This document shows positions 40,068 to 48,888 of a stretch of 64,000 nt of DNA, in pieces. The notes beneath the pieces are model-generated. The model saw only the letters and a list, made by a program, of their open reading frames with translations, made no database searches and was not told the DNA's origin. The position numbers and the translations under genes are program-made. Origin of the DNA: Niabella aurantiaca DSM 17617 (GTDB taxonomy: Bacteria; Bacteroidota; Bacteroidia; Chitinophagales; Chitinophagaceae). The DNA lies in assembly GCF_000374125.1 (NCBI RefSeq), contig NZ_KB893631.1:53003-117002 (forward strand), written 5' to 3'. The stretch's first letter is position 1; each line of letters starts with the position of its first letter.

Positions 40068-40880
40068 ATGAAACAGTTCCTGGTATTGATCCTCTGGTGC
40101 AGCGGATTGCTTGCAAATGCACAGCAAGATAGCTATGGCCTGGTAAAAGACATCCCTTATTATCCGGCACCGGCACAACCGGATGCCTATAAGGAAAGCC
40201 AGTGCCGGCTGGATGTATATTATCCCAGGGAGCAAAAAAATGCAACCACCATTATCTGGTTTCATGGAGGAGGGCTTAAGGCAGGAAAAAAGGAAATCCC
40301 CCGGGCGCTGATGGATAAGGGCTATATTGTTGTAGGCGTGGGCTACCGGTTTTCGCCCAAAGTAAAAGCGCCGCAATACATTGAAGATGCTGCCGCCGCG
40401 GTGGCCTGGACCTTCCGGCACATTGCGCAATACGGTGGCAGCCGCTCCCGGATCATTTTATCCGGGCACTCCGCCGGAGGGTACCTGGACCTGATGCTGA
40501 CCCTCGACAAAAAGTATTTGCAACGCTATAACATTGATGCAGACAGCATCCTGGGCATTGTGCCCTTCAGTGCACAATGCATTACGCATTTTACCGTAAG
40601 GGAGGAACGCGGGGTAAACCCATTGCAACCCGCGATCGATTCTTTGGCACCGCTGTATCATGTGCGAAAGCTGATACCCGCCGTGCTGCTCATTACCGGC
40701 GACCGCGAAAAAGAGCTCTATGGACGATATGAAGAAAATGCCTACCTGCTGCGGATGCTGAAACTGACCGGCAATAAAGAAGCAAAGCTTTATGAGCTTC
40801 AGGGCTACGATCATGGGGGCATGGCACAACCGGCATTTCCCCTGCTGCTACAGCAGGCAAAACAACTTTCAAGGCGGTAG
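40068..40880 (+). CDS. Exported alpha/beta-hydrolase (carboxylesterase/BD-FAE-like)
   Basis: This 270-residue protein has a signal peptide (about residues 1-19, LLANAQQ). The oxyanion motif HGGGLKAG lies at about residue 66, the nucleophile elbow GHSAGGY at about 134 (Ser 136), and the probable catalytic His in GYDHGGMAQ near the end. This is the layout of carboxylesterase/feruloyl-esterase-type hydrolases that act on acetylated or feruloylated sugars. The ATG at 40068 is used. It lies about 120 bp downstream of the third Gfo/Idh/MocA gene and may be part of the same sugar-processing set. Confidence 0.85.
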   Translation: MKQFLVLILWCSGLLANAQQDSYGLVKDIPYYPAPAQPDAYKESQCRLDVYYPREQKNATTIIWFHGGGLKAGKKEIPRALMDKGYIVVGVGYRFSPKVKAPQYIEDAAAAVAWTFRHIAQYGGSRSRIILSGHSAGGYLDLMLTLDKKYLQRYNIDADSILGIVPFSAQCITHFTVREERGVNPLQPAIDSLAPLYHVRKLIPAVLLITGDREKELYGRYEENAYLLRMLKLTGNKEAKLYELQGYDHGGMAQPAFPLLLQQAKQLSRR

Positions 40881-41067
40881 GGGTAGGGATATGCTGCAGG
40901 CTTTGACGAACAGAAAGCACAAACCGAAAAATTCTTATGCTGCCCCTCTGTATCCAGGATCAAAAAAAGGGGCGGCGGTGCCATGCACCCGCAGTTGCTC
41001 AACAATCGCCTTGATGTCTTATCAAGTAGGGGCGGGAGCAGGGGCTGTTTCCCGGATGTTGGTACCG

Positions 41068-41532
41068 TTATTTGCCGTCGCCCGTCAAAGCATCGATCGC
41101 TTTAGTGATATTTCGTTGTTTTGTTTCCGCAGCTTTTGCATTGGCAATAGGCAGCGTGAGCGCTTTTTTCCTGCTATTGGACAATGTTTCAAATACCTTT
41201 TTTGCTTTTGCATTTTTGTCCAGCGCTTTTTTAAACTCTGCAGGTATTTCCACTTCACGAGGCGCCGTGTCCAATTCAATGGTCACATCGATCAGATCAC
41301 CTCCGTTCACTTTTGCACCGGCACGGTTCTCTGCGCTTACACCCACCATAAAAGCGCCGCCCATTACCGCCACTGTGCTCCGGTAAGTAAACCCATTGAT
41401 CGTAACTTTAACGGCTGGTTTTTTACCCGCATTTAATTTTTCGATGACCTGATCCGGAATGACGATACCAGTGGCCGTTTTGCCAGACTGCAGCAATGTA
41501 GTGCTGAATTTTAACTTTTGAAGAGGAGCCAT
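41068..41532 (-). CDS. DUF1905 / YdeI-OmpD-associated protein
   Basis: This 154-residue protein has an N-terminal DUF1905 beta-barrel (KFSTTLLQSGKTATGIVIPDQVIEKLNAGKKPAVKVTINGFTYRST) and a C-terminal helical YdeI-type segment (FKKALDKNAKAKKVFETLSNSRKKALTLPIANAKAAETKQRNITKAIDAL). It is probably cytoplasmic, with no signal peptide. The role is unknown; the YdeI family name comes from E. coli. It is divergent from a permease gene. Confidence 0.85.
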   Translation of the reverse strand: MAPLQKLKFSTTLLQSGKTATGIVIPDQVIEKLNAGKKPAVKVTINGFTYRSTVAVMGGAFMVGVSAENRAGAKVNGGDLIDVTIELDTAPREVEIPAEFKKALDKNAKAKKVFETLSNSRKKALTLPIANAKAAETKQRNITKAIDALTGDGK

Positions 41533-41850
41533 TTTAGTAAATTTTATTCTTATTACAAAAATGCAGCAATAAATTGATTTTGTAAATATCCGATAGCGGC
41601 AATAAACAGGTCTTTTGCGGCAACGGGCCCGATACTCCCGGCCAGCGACCCCGCAACACCAATATGAGGGAAGTTATCACGGGCGGAAGTGGCCCTTTGT
41701 CGTATAAATGAACAATCACTGTATCAAAAACGAACATTTTTATCCTCTGCAGAAACGCATCTTGTTGCGTTTCAAGCGCCTAAGTAAATGGCATTTTTCT
41801 TGAAGATTTTGGCTGGTTATTCTTGCTCAACGCTTAATCATACGCCCGCT
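41533..41850. other. Intergenic region between DUF1905 gene and the permease
   Basis: About 320 bp between divergent starts. No gene, repeat or clear promoter box pair is seen. Confidence 0.4.
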
Positions 41851-44247
41851 ATGTCAAAAAAATATATAAAAACAGCCTGGCAGAACTTACGCCGCCATAA
41901 AGCCTACGTTGCCATTAATACCATTGGATTAGCGGTAGGCATTGCCGCCTGCCTGCTCGTTTTCTTATTGATCCGATATGAAACCGGTTTTGATAATTTT
42001 CATAAAAACAAAGAACGCATTTACAGGATCGTAGCAGCAAACAAAACCCCGGAGGGAATGCATTATTCGCAGGGGAGTGCCTTTCCCTTGGCAGAAGCAT
42101 TACGAATGGGTCATCCACAACCGGAACAGGTTGCCCGCATCTATGCGCGGAAAGAGAAGCTGATCACCCTGTTAACTAACAACCCAAATGCGCCGCAAAA
42201 AAAATTTAAACAGGATGTATTTTATGCAGAGCCGGAGTTTTTCGACATCTTCAATTTTCCTTTCCTGGCGGGCGACCCCAAAACAGCTTTATCCGCAATA
42301 AATACAGCGGTGCTTACGCAGAAGACCGCCGAAAAATATTTTGGAGACTGGCATACCGCCATCGGTAAATTGATCAAATATGATAATGGCCATGTTTGCA
42401 AAATAACCGGCATTCTTCAAAATGCGCCGGCGAATACCGACTTTCCCCTGCAGGTGGTGTTTTCCTTTAAGACTTCCGCACAGGAGGACATTTCAACCGA
42501 GTGGGCGGCCCAGGATGGGTCTTTAAACACTTTTGTAGTGCTTCCGGAAAACGAGCCGGCGCAGCAGTTCGAGAACGACCTCAAAACGCTGGTGAAAAAG
42601 CGTACACCGGCGGAATATGCCAACCAGGGCTATCTGTTACAACCGTTAAGCCATATACACTATGAAAAGGCATTTGGGACCTTTAGCAGAAAAACCTTCA
42701 GCAAAGAACTGATCACCGCGTTAAGCCTGATCGGCGTGTTTCTTTTACTGATTGCCTGCATCAATTTTATAAATCTCGCTACGGCGCAGGCTGTGAACCG
42801 CTCAAAAGAAGTAGGCATCCGGAAAGTTTTAGGCAGCAGTAAGATGCAGCTGATGACCCAGTTTTTAAGTGAGACCTTCATCATTACGCTCGCTTCGGTA
42901 ATGATAGCCATTGGGATCGCATTGATCGCATTACCAATGCTGAATCAGCTGTTACAAACATCCGTGAAAATAAAATTCAGTTTTTCGCTCTTGTTTTTTC
43001 TAATCAGTCTCACCATCAGTGTAACCTTATTATCCGGCATTTATCCGGCCATCGTTTTGTCAGGATTTAATCCCATTACCGTTCTTAAAAATAAGTTTAC
43101 CAGCAAAACAGCGGGTGGCTTCTCCATACGGAAAGTACTGGTAGTGTTCCAGTTTGCCGTTGCACAAATTTTGATCATCGGAACATTGGTCGTGGTCCGC
43201 CAAATGGATTTTTTTCAAAATGCAGATCTGGGTTTTAATAAGGATGCCATTGTAACGGTACCTATGGCCAACGATACAACGCGGCCATCTAAAGATGCTT
43301 TAAAACTGCAATTGCTGCAACAGGCAGGCGTGAAGGAAGTAAGCCTGAGCGCATTCAGTCCGATGGACCGGGCGGGCTGGGACGATGATTTTAAATTTGA
43401 CAATGCCGCCAAAAAAGCCGGCTTTAAGACCGACTTTAAATGGGCCGATGCCGATTATTTTAAAACCTATGATATGCAGTTTATCGCGGGCAGGCCCTAC
43501 AATTCGGCCGACACCGTAAACGGGTTTGTGGTGAACGAAATGATGACAAAAAAATTAGGATTTAAAGATCCCGGAAACATTCTTGGGAAAAAAATAAGTT
43601 TCTGGGATGGAAAAATAAATGCCCCGGTTGTGGGCGTGGTAAAAGATTTTAACGGATCCTCGCTGAAGGAGGAAATGAAGCCGACGGTGCTGAGTTCAAA
43701 CAAAATGTTCTACCGGCTCATCAACATCAAAATACAACCACAGCATGTAAAACAAACGCTCTCAGCAATAGAACGGATCTGGAGCAGGACCTATCCTGAT
43801 TTTGTGTACGAATACCAGTTCCTTGACGAAAAGATCGCCGGCTTTTATCAGCAGGAAAAACAGCTTTCTCAATTGTACAAGATATTTGCGGGTATTGCCA
43901 TCTTTATTTCCTGTTTGGGCCTGTATGGTTTTGTTTCCTTTATGGCCGTACAGCGCACCAAAGAAGTAGGCATCCGGAAAGTACTGGGTGCCCCGGTAAG
44001 CAGTATCCTTTATTTATTTTCAAAGGAATTCATACTGCTCATCGGCATTGCCTTTCTGATCGCAAGCCCGATCGCTTATTACATAATGCACCGGTGGTTG
44101 CAAAACTTTGCATACCGGGTGGATGTTGGCGTTGGAATATTCGTATCAACCATTCTGCTTGCTGAAACAATTGCCTGGTGTACAGTGGGCTACCAGGCTA
44201 TAAAGGCAGCGGTAGCCAACCCTGTTAAAGCATTACGAATGGAGTAA
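41851..44247 (+). CDS. MacB/FtsX-type ABC transporter permease, double module
   Basis: This roughly 798-residue inner membrane protein starts at ATG 41851 (MSKKYIKTAWQNLRRHKAYVAINTIGLAVGIAACLLVF); the upstream 21 codons look untranslated. The first half has a TM helix, a MacB periplasmic domain and an FtsX TM bundle (VGIRKVLGSSKMQLMTQFL). The second half repeats the pattern (RKVLVVFQFAVAQILIIGTLVV, then VGIRKVLGAPVSSILYLFSKEFILL). The twice-present VGIRKVLG motif is diagnostic. No ATPase subunit is adjacent. Such proteins in Bacteroidota are often involved in lipoprotein or antibiotic efflux. Confidence 0.92.
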   Translation: MSKKYIKTAWQNLRRHKAYVAINTIGLAVGIAACLLVFLLIRYETGFDNFHKNKERIYRIVAANKTPEGMHYSQGSAFPLAEALRMGHPQPEQVARIYARKEKLITLLTNNPNAPQKKFKQDVFYAEPEFFDIFNFPFLAGDPKTALSAINTAVLTQKTAEKYFGDWHTAIGKLIKYDNGHVCKITGILQNAPANTDFPLQVVFSFKTSAQEDISTEWAAQDGSLNTFVVLPENEPAQQFENDLKTLVKKRTPAEYANQGYLLQPLSHIHYEKAFGTFSRKTFSKELITALSLIGVFLLLIACINFINLATAQAVNRSKEVGIRKVLGSSKMQLMTQFLSETFIITLASVMIAIGIALIALPMLNQLLQTSVKIKFSFSLLFFLISLTISVTLLSGIYPAIVLSGFNPITVLKNKFTSKTAGGFSIRKVLVVFQFAVAQILIIGTLVVVRQMDFFQNADLGFNKDAIVTVPMANDTTRPSKDALKLQLLQQAGVKEVSLSAFSPMDRAGWDDDFKFDNAAKKAGFKTDFKWADADYFKTYDMQFIAGRPYNSADTVNGFVVNEMMTKKLGFKDPGNILGKKISFWDGKINAPVVGVVKDFNGSSLKEEMKPTVLSSNKMFYRLINIKIQPQHVKQTLSAIERIWSRTYPDFVYEYQFLDEKIAGFYQQEKQLSQLYKIFAGIAIFISCLGLYGFVSFMAVQRTKEVGIRKVLGAPVSSILYLFSKEFILLIGIAFLIASPIAYYIMHRWLQNFAYRVDVGVGIFVSTILLAETIAWCTVGYQAIKAAVANPVKALRME

Positions 44248-44621
44248 ACACTTGAACAGGCCCGCGGGGGACCGGGCAGGTGCAGCGCACCGTTCATCTT
44301 TGTAACCCGGAGTACCACGTTACGGGCAATTTTTCTTATCTTGCGTCTCTCGTTTTTAAACTATTCAAAACAATACTTTAAGTCTATTCGTGAACCTCTT
44401 TCAAATTTCCATGAATGCAACAGCCCTAACAATAAAAACCTGTATGAAAAAATGATCCGCTAAGTACGATGCCCTATAATATTATATAGCTCTTCCTGTA
44501 CAGTAGTCCAACGCTCCATTGCTTTTAATTTTAACTGCAGGTACCGGTAGGGCCGCTGTTCGCAATACTTTGGCGCAGTCGATCACTATTAATAATTCCA
44601 CCGTAACCCATAAACGCAAAA
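44248..44621. other. Intergenic region upstream of the beta-helix gene
   Basis: About 370 bp, AT-rich from 44330 on, without a gene I can support. Confidence 0.4.
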
Positions 44622-46352
44622 ATGAAAAAAAAGTACCTGTTATTACTCCTAAGCCTGTGCCTGGCGGGCATCCTCCCGGCGCAGATAACCCCCACAGCAG
44701 ATCGTATACTCTATGTGAATAAAGCCGTATCCGGCGGAAACGGCAATGGATCTTCCTGGGCCAATGCCATTCCGGAACTTGCGGATGCACTCAAATGGAC
44801 AAGAGCACAGTATGATGCCAATAACAACTGGCTTGCGGGCGATTCATTACGGATATATATTGCCGAAGGAACCTATAAGCCTTTGTATGACGCCGATAAC
44901 GGCCGTTACCAGAATGATGGGGGCCGGGACAATGCCTTTGTAATAATGAATCGTGTACATCTGTATGGCGGGTTTCCATCTACCGGAAACCCCGGTATGG
45001 GCCAGCGTAACTGGAAAACCTATAGTACCACGCTGAGCGGTGATATTGGCGCTCCAAACGATGCCGCAGATAATGTTTACCATGTGCTCATCAGTATGGG
45101 AGGGGGTAACGTGCATCTGGATGGGTTAAAAATAACCGGCGGCAATGCCAATGCCACCCATCAGACACCTCTGGTACGTATACCAGGGAATGATATCACC
45201 TACATCAGAAATACGGGGGCCGGCTCGCTTTTATCGGGCAATCATTCTTTACGGCTCAGCAATATGGAGATCAGCGGAAATACGGCAGCGTATGCCGGAG
45301 GGGGGTATATTTTTGGAACCCCGGTATTTACGAATACTGAGGTTCGCAATAATACGGCGGTGGAGCGCGGCGGCGGATTGTATTTTACAAGTCCTTACGA
45401 AGACCCGGTGGTTGCCGGTTCCCTTTTTACGGGGAATACGTCAAAACTGGGTGGTGCTATCTACAGCCGCGACGATTCACTGGTAGTGATCAATACCACC
45501 TTTGCGGATAATACGGCCACAACTGCAGGTAACGCCATCTGTAGTGAGGCTGCATACATTTCCGGGCAGTCCGTCAGAAACCCGGTATTGGTCAATAGTA
45601 TACTTTGGAACAGCACACCCAATGCGGTCAGCATGATTGAGAATACGGGAGACCTGCCTTTTATAATCACCTACAGCATAGTACAAGGCAACAGCGTAGC
45701 AGCAGGCACGGGCAATTCCAATGCCAACCCGCTTTTTACCAATGCCGGCAGCGGCAACTATACATTAATGGCAGCAAGCCCGGCTATTAATACCGGCAAC
45801 ACGCCGTTATGGAATGCTGCTAATATCACCGGAACAATGGTTGACCTTGCCGGTAACCCGCGTGTGGCGGGCAATGCCATTGACAGGGGCGCCTTTGAAT
45901 TACAGACCGTTCTTCCGGTATCCTTTGGCAGTTTCCGCGCCACGCTTAAAAACGGACAATTATTATTTAACTGGAACACAGAAACGGAAATCAATAGTGA
46001 TCATTTTTTAGTACAGGTTTCTGCTGACGGAGCAAACTGGGAGACCGTGCAAACCGTCCAAAGCAAAGCGACTACAGGCAACAGCCATACCGTACTGGAA
46101 TATGCCATTACGATTCCGCTAACCATGCTCGGTTTAAGCGCCGGATTTTTATTATTGGGTACAATGGCATACAAGCGTCGCAGGCGGGAACCGGCAGTAG
46201 CTGCGTTCCTGGTTTGCATTTTAAGTTTTGCCTGCCATAAAACCGGGATCGTTAAAAGCGCTGAAACCGGTGCGCTGTTCGCACGTTTGGTACAGGTAGA
46301 TAAAGATGGTGCTCAGCGGGTATCAAAGACCATCCAGGTGGTGCGGGAATAA
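44622..46352 (+). CDS. Secreted right-handed beta-helix protein with internal membrane segment
   Basis: This 576-residue protein has a signal peptide (about 1-20) and a beta-helix body with many NNTAVERGGGLYF / GNTSKLGGAIYSRDDS / FADNTATTAGNAI turns and the Asn-Thr ladders seen in choice-of-anchor Q/polymorphic surface proteins. From about residue 430 comes a FN3-like segment LPVSFGSFRATLKNGQLLFNWNTETEINSDHFLVQVSADG. Instead of ending there, two hydrophobic stretches (about 490-512 and 520-537) flank KRRRR, the second ending FACHKTG like a lipobox. Then the FN3 closing motif RLVQVDKDGAQRVSKTIQVVRE follows. I recall similar insertions in other Chitinophagaceae proteins. Role unknown, probably a surface adhesin or polysaccharide-binding protein. 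Confidence 0.7.
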   Translation: MKKKYLLLLLSLCLAGILPAQITPTADRILYVNKAVSGGNGNGSSWANAIPELADALKWTRAQYDANNNWLAGDSLRIYIAEGTYKPLYDADNGRYQNDGGRDNAFVIMNRVHLYGGFPSTGNPGMGQRNWKTYSTTLSGDIGAPNDAADNVYHVLISMGGGNVHLDGLKITGGNANATHQTPLVRIPGNDITYIRNTGAGSLLSGNHSLRLSNMEISGNTAAYAGGGYIFGTPVFTNTEVRNNTAVERGGGLYFTSPYEDPVVAGSLFTGNTSKLGGAIYSRDDSLVVINTTFADNTATTAGNAICSEAAYISGQSVRNPVLVNSILWNSTPNAVSMIENTGDLPFIITYSIVQGNSVAAGTGNSNANPLFTNAGSGNYTLMAASPAINTGNTPLWNAANITGTMVDLAGNPRVAGNAIDRGAFELQTVLPVSFGSFRATLKNGQLLFNWNTETEINSDHFLVQVSADGANWETVQTVQSKATTGNSHTVLEYAITIPLTMLGLSAGFLLLGTMAYKRRRREPAVAAFLVCILSFACHKTGIVKSAETGALFARLVQVDKDGAQRVSKTIQVVRE

Positions 46353-46428
46353 GTTTCCATATATTACAAATTTGTTTGTGGACGATGGGTAGGAGTTCGT
46401 CCTCCATTGCCCATATACTATAGTAAAT

Positions 46429-46470
46429 CCCCGGTATGTTGTATATTCAATATACCGGGGGTTTTATTTT
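46429..46470 (+). terminator. Intrinsic terminator of the beta-helix gene
   Basis: CCCCGGTAT (46429-46437) pairs with ATACCGGGG (46452-46460) and is followed by GTTTTATTTT. It lies about 80 bp after the stop. Confidence 0.8.
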
Positions 46471-46530
46471 ATCCTGAGTTAAGCAGAGTTTTGATTAGCT
46501 TTGTTTGAGCTAACAAAATTTTCAGTACCT

Positions 46531-46962
46531 ATGAATTGGAAGCAAGCACTAAAAGATGCCAGGACTGCCTATATGGAAAATAATTTTGAAGGTTGTCGCA
46601 ATTTTGGAGTTCCACGAAAATCATATTCCGACAAAACAGCAAATGGCTTAACTGCTTGCATTCTTGATTTCCTGAAATATCACGGTCATTATGCGTGCCG
46701 GATCAACACCACAGGCATTCCACGGATCGTAGACGGCACATTGACCTGGACGCCCTGCAATGCAAATCTTGGCGTGGCAGATATTCACGCAGTTATTGCC
46801 GGTCGCTTTATTGCCATCGAAATAAAGATCGGTACCGATCGGTTGAGTAAGCACCAGGAACAAGAAGGGCTGCGCGTGGAAGGCGCGGGAGGGGTTTATC
46901 TTGTTGTACGGACCATGGGGCAGTTCTACGACTGGTACCAGAAATATAGAGATGGTAGTTAG
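46531..46962 (+). CDS. VRR-NUC/PD-(D/E)XK nuclease-like protein
   Basis: This 143-residue protein has no signal peptide. It contains ILDFLKYHGHYACRINTTG, then NLGVADIHAVIAGRFIAIEIKIGTDRLSKHQEQE (about residues 80-112), then GGVYLVVRTMGQFYDWYQKY. This follows the VRR-NUC pattern, with Asp of ADI and the E-I-K core. Such proteins occur in phages and mobile elements as Holliday-junction-resolvase-like or recombination nucleases. ATG 46531 is used; a TTG at 46501 would add 10 codons. It is isolated beside the direct repeat at 47071-47142, which may be meaningful. Family placement is moderately sure, function not. Confidence 0.65.
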   Translation: MNWKQALKDARTAYMENNFEGCRNFGVPRKSYSDKTANGLTACILDFLKYHGHYACRINTTGIPRIVDGTLTWTPCNANLGVADIHAVIAGRFIAIEIKIGTDRLSKHQEQEGLRVEGAGGVYLVVRTMGQFYDWYQKYRDGS

Positions 46963-47070
46963 GCGTTTTTACTATTTAACATAATATAAATTATAGGAAA
47001 TAAATAATTGTCGTATCTTTGAAGGTGCGCGTATAAACCACCTGGCTGATTTCTTGGCCGGGTATTTATA

Positions 47071-47142
47071 CCAGCATTGGTTTAGGTTTACATTTAAAAA
47101 CGACAGCGCCGTATTTCCATACGGAGCTGATTTTATTTTGGT
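47071..47142 (+). repeat. Left copy of a ~70-bp imperfect direct repeat
   Basis: The core TATTTCCATACGGAGCTGAT and its upstream flank recur at 57086-57157. In the 57 bases starting at GGTTTACATTT I count about 50 identities. Neither copy encodes a recognised protein; the differences change amino acids if read in frame, so it is probably not coding. The two copies lie 10 kb apart in the same orientation and bracket the two-component island. Confidence 0.65.
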
Positions 47143-47507
47143 TTACACAAAACTCAGCGGGTTCGTTTTAACGGTACGGATCTGTGTCAATACCTGCCAT
47201 TCAAAAATTCCCGGCTGTTATCTTTCTTATACAGGATATCTTCTAATGTTAATTACTTAAGTTCTTGGCCTTACAATATCAACGGTATAAAACAACTACG
47301 GAGTAACCTGGAATGTATAAAACCGTTCAGAGCCCGAAAACCGATGAATATACGTTGACCCTTCCGGAGGCCAGGATTCTATATAATAGGCTAATTGTCT
47401 TATTCTCATTAAGATTCAACATACCATTTCCCTGTGGTTAGTAATTGCTTTACAGTTGGTTCTGCCGCCTTGTCTTTTTTACAAGCAAAAAACAATAAGG
47501 GCGCAAC

Positions 47508-47531
47508 AAAAAGTAATAATGATTACTTTTT
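47508..47531 (-). terminator. Probable terminator of the eight-gene operon
   Basis: A perfect 10-bp AT-rich stem (AAAAAGTAAT 47508-47517 with 47522-47531) with an AATG-type loop lies 15 bp beyond the OmpA gene stop on the minus strand. The U-tract is part of the stem, so it is a weak or atypical terminator. Confidence 0.5.
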
Positions 47532-47545
47532 CATGTGTATTTGTT

Positions 47546-48841
47546 TTAAAGTTTTATAAATTCCACCCTCCTGTTTTTGGCTTTGCCTTCTGCGGTTGTA
47601 TTGGAAGCAATGGACAGCACTTCGCCTTTACCCTCGGTTTGTATTCTGGAGAATGCTATTTTGTATTTATTGACGATGTAATTTTTTACCGCTAATGCCC
47701 TTTTTTCCGATAAGGTTTTATTGGCTGCCGCATCGCCATCGCTGTCAGTATGCCCGATGATAAGAATTTTCAATCCGCTGTTTTGCTGCATCGCCTCTCC
47801 TATCTCGCCTATTATGTTAAATGAAACGGGTTTAATAAGGTCTTTATTAACATCAAATAAAATGGCATTGGTGCTTACAGCGCCTTTTTCAATCAGTTGT
47901 TTTGCCAGAGCGCTGCGGTTGTCGGTTTCGGCGGCGGCTATCTGCACATTGCTGATGAGCAATCCCAATTCCGAAGCAGGAACGGTATACACATTGTTCA
48001 CAAAAAAGTTTGCCCGTATAGCAGGTGTTAAAGCCCGTGGCAGGTCTATTAGCTTATTACCGTCTAAGTAAATACGAATCCTTGTGCCGTTAATGGCCAT
48101 GCTGACATGTAGAACCTTGTTTACATACCTGGTTAGCGGGAAATCGTTTTTATTGCCGATAATATCCCTTAAACCATATTCCACCGTTTTGGCATCCGGT
48201 TCATTATACCTTGCAACGGTTACAAAAAATTTCTCTTTGTAATACAAATCTTCCTGAAGAATATTTTTCACAGGCGTTAATCCAAAATCTATCCGTGGAA
48301 TGGATAGTGAACCACGCTGCTGCAAAAACAAATCAAACTCAATGGTATAATTTTCAGGCAGGGCATTGCTCATTTCGGGCATGATAATACTGTTGTGCTT
48401 TACTTCCAGCCACTTTCCCTCCATCCCATTGATAGTAACAACTTCGCCGCTGCCATTGGTATTCCATTTAGCAGGAAAATCTCCAACAGGGTCCCACACA
48501 AAATCATCCTGAAACAATATATTAGTTCCCGGTACAAAATCAGAGGACTTGTTTACCCGGGATGACGCACCCATTGTACCACTTCGCGGAACTGATGTAT
48601 TTTCTGTTGCAGCGTTATCATTTGCCGCGGGCTCGTCTTTCTTCTTTTTATTCTTCTTTTTAAAAAGCCCGCCTATGCCTTCTTCTATTTTGTCTAATCC
48701 TTTATCAATCCCCCGGTCAACTTTGCTGTTGGCTCGGTTTTCGGCTGCTTGCCTGGCCTTCTTTCCAGGGTCAATAACTTGTGCGTTGGATGTAATGACT
48801 ACTGCTACCGTCAAAATGAGTAATACGAATTTTCGGTTCAT
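47546..48841 (-). CDS. OmpA-family protein with LamG-like domain
   Basis: This 431-residue protein has a signal peptide (residues 1-20). A Lys-rich linker (FKKKNKKKK, about 60-70) is followed by a concanavalin/LamG-like domain of about 200 residues (PGTNILFQDDFVWDPVGDFPAKWNTNGSGEV to GLLISNVQIAA). A C-terminal OmpA domain begins about residue 315 (ALAKQLIEKGAVSTNAILFDVNKDLIKP, then LKILIIGHTDSDGDAAANKTLSEKRALAVKNYIV and NRRVEFIK), with the peptidoglycan-binding Asp and Arg of HTDSDGD and NRRVE. It probably links the outer membrane or surface to peptidoglycan. It is the last gene of the eight-gene operon, 47 bp after the YD-like gene. Confidence 0.85.
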   Translation of the reverse strand: MNRKFVLLILTVAVVITSNAQVIDPGKKARQAAENRANSKVDRGIDKGLDKIEEGIGGLFKKKNKKKKDEPAANDNAATENTSVPRSGTMGASSRVNKSSDFVPGTNILFQDDFVWDPVGDFPAKWNTNGSGEVVTINGMEGKWLEVKHNSIIMPEMSNALPENYTIEFDLFLQQRGSLSIPRIDFGLTPVKNILQEDLYYKEKFFVTVARYNEPDAKTVEYGLRDIIGNKNDFPLTRYVNKVLHVSMAINGTRIRIYLDGNKLIDLPRALTPAIRANFFVNNVYTVPASELGLLISNVQIAAAETDNRSALAKQLIEKGAVSTNAILFDVNKDLIKPVSFNIIGEIGEAMQQNSGLKILIIGHTDSDGDAAANKTLSEKRALAVKNYIVNKYKIAFSRIQTEGKGEVLSIASNTTAEGKAKNRRVEFIKL

Positions 48842-48888
48842 TTTATAGTAATTTTATTCTTTTATATAATTTTTTTCAATATTACTGC

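Larger units (their letters stand above)
46963..47545. other. Intergenic region holding the left direct repeat
   Basis: About 580 bp with no supportable gene. It contains the left direct repeat (47071-47142) and the terminator-like hairpin at 47508-47531. A TATCTTTG match near 47015 lies downstream of the VRR-NUC gene but no gene follows it directly on this strand. Confidence 0.5.
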
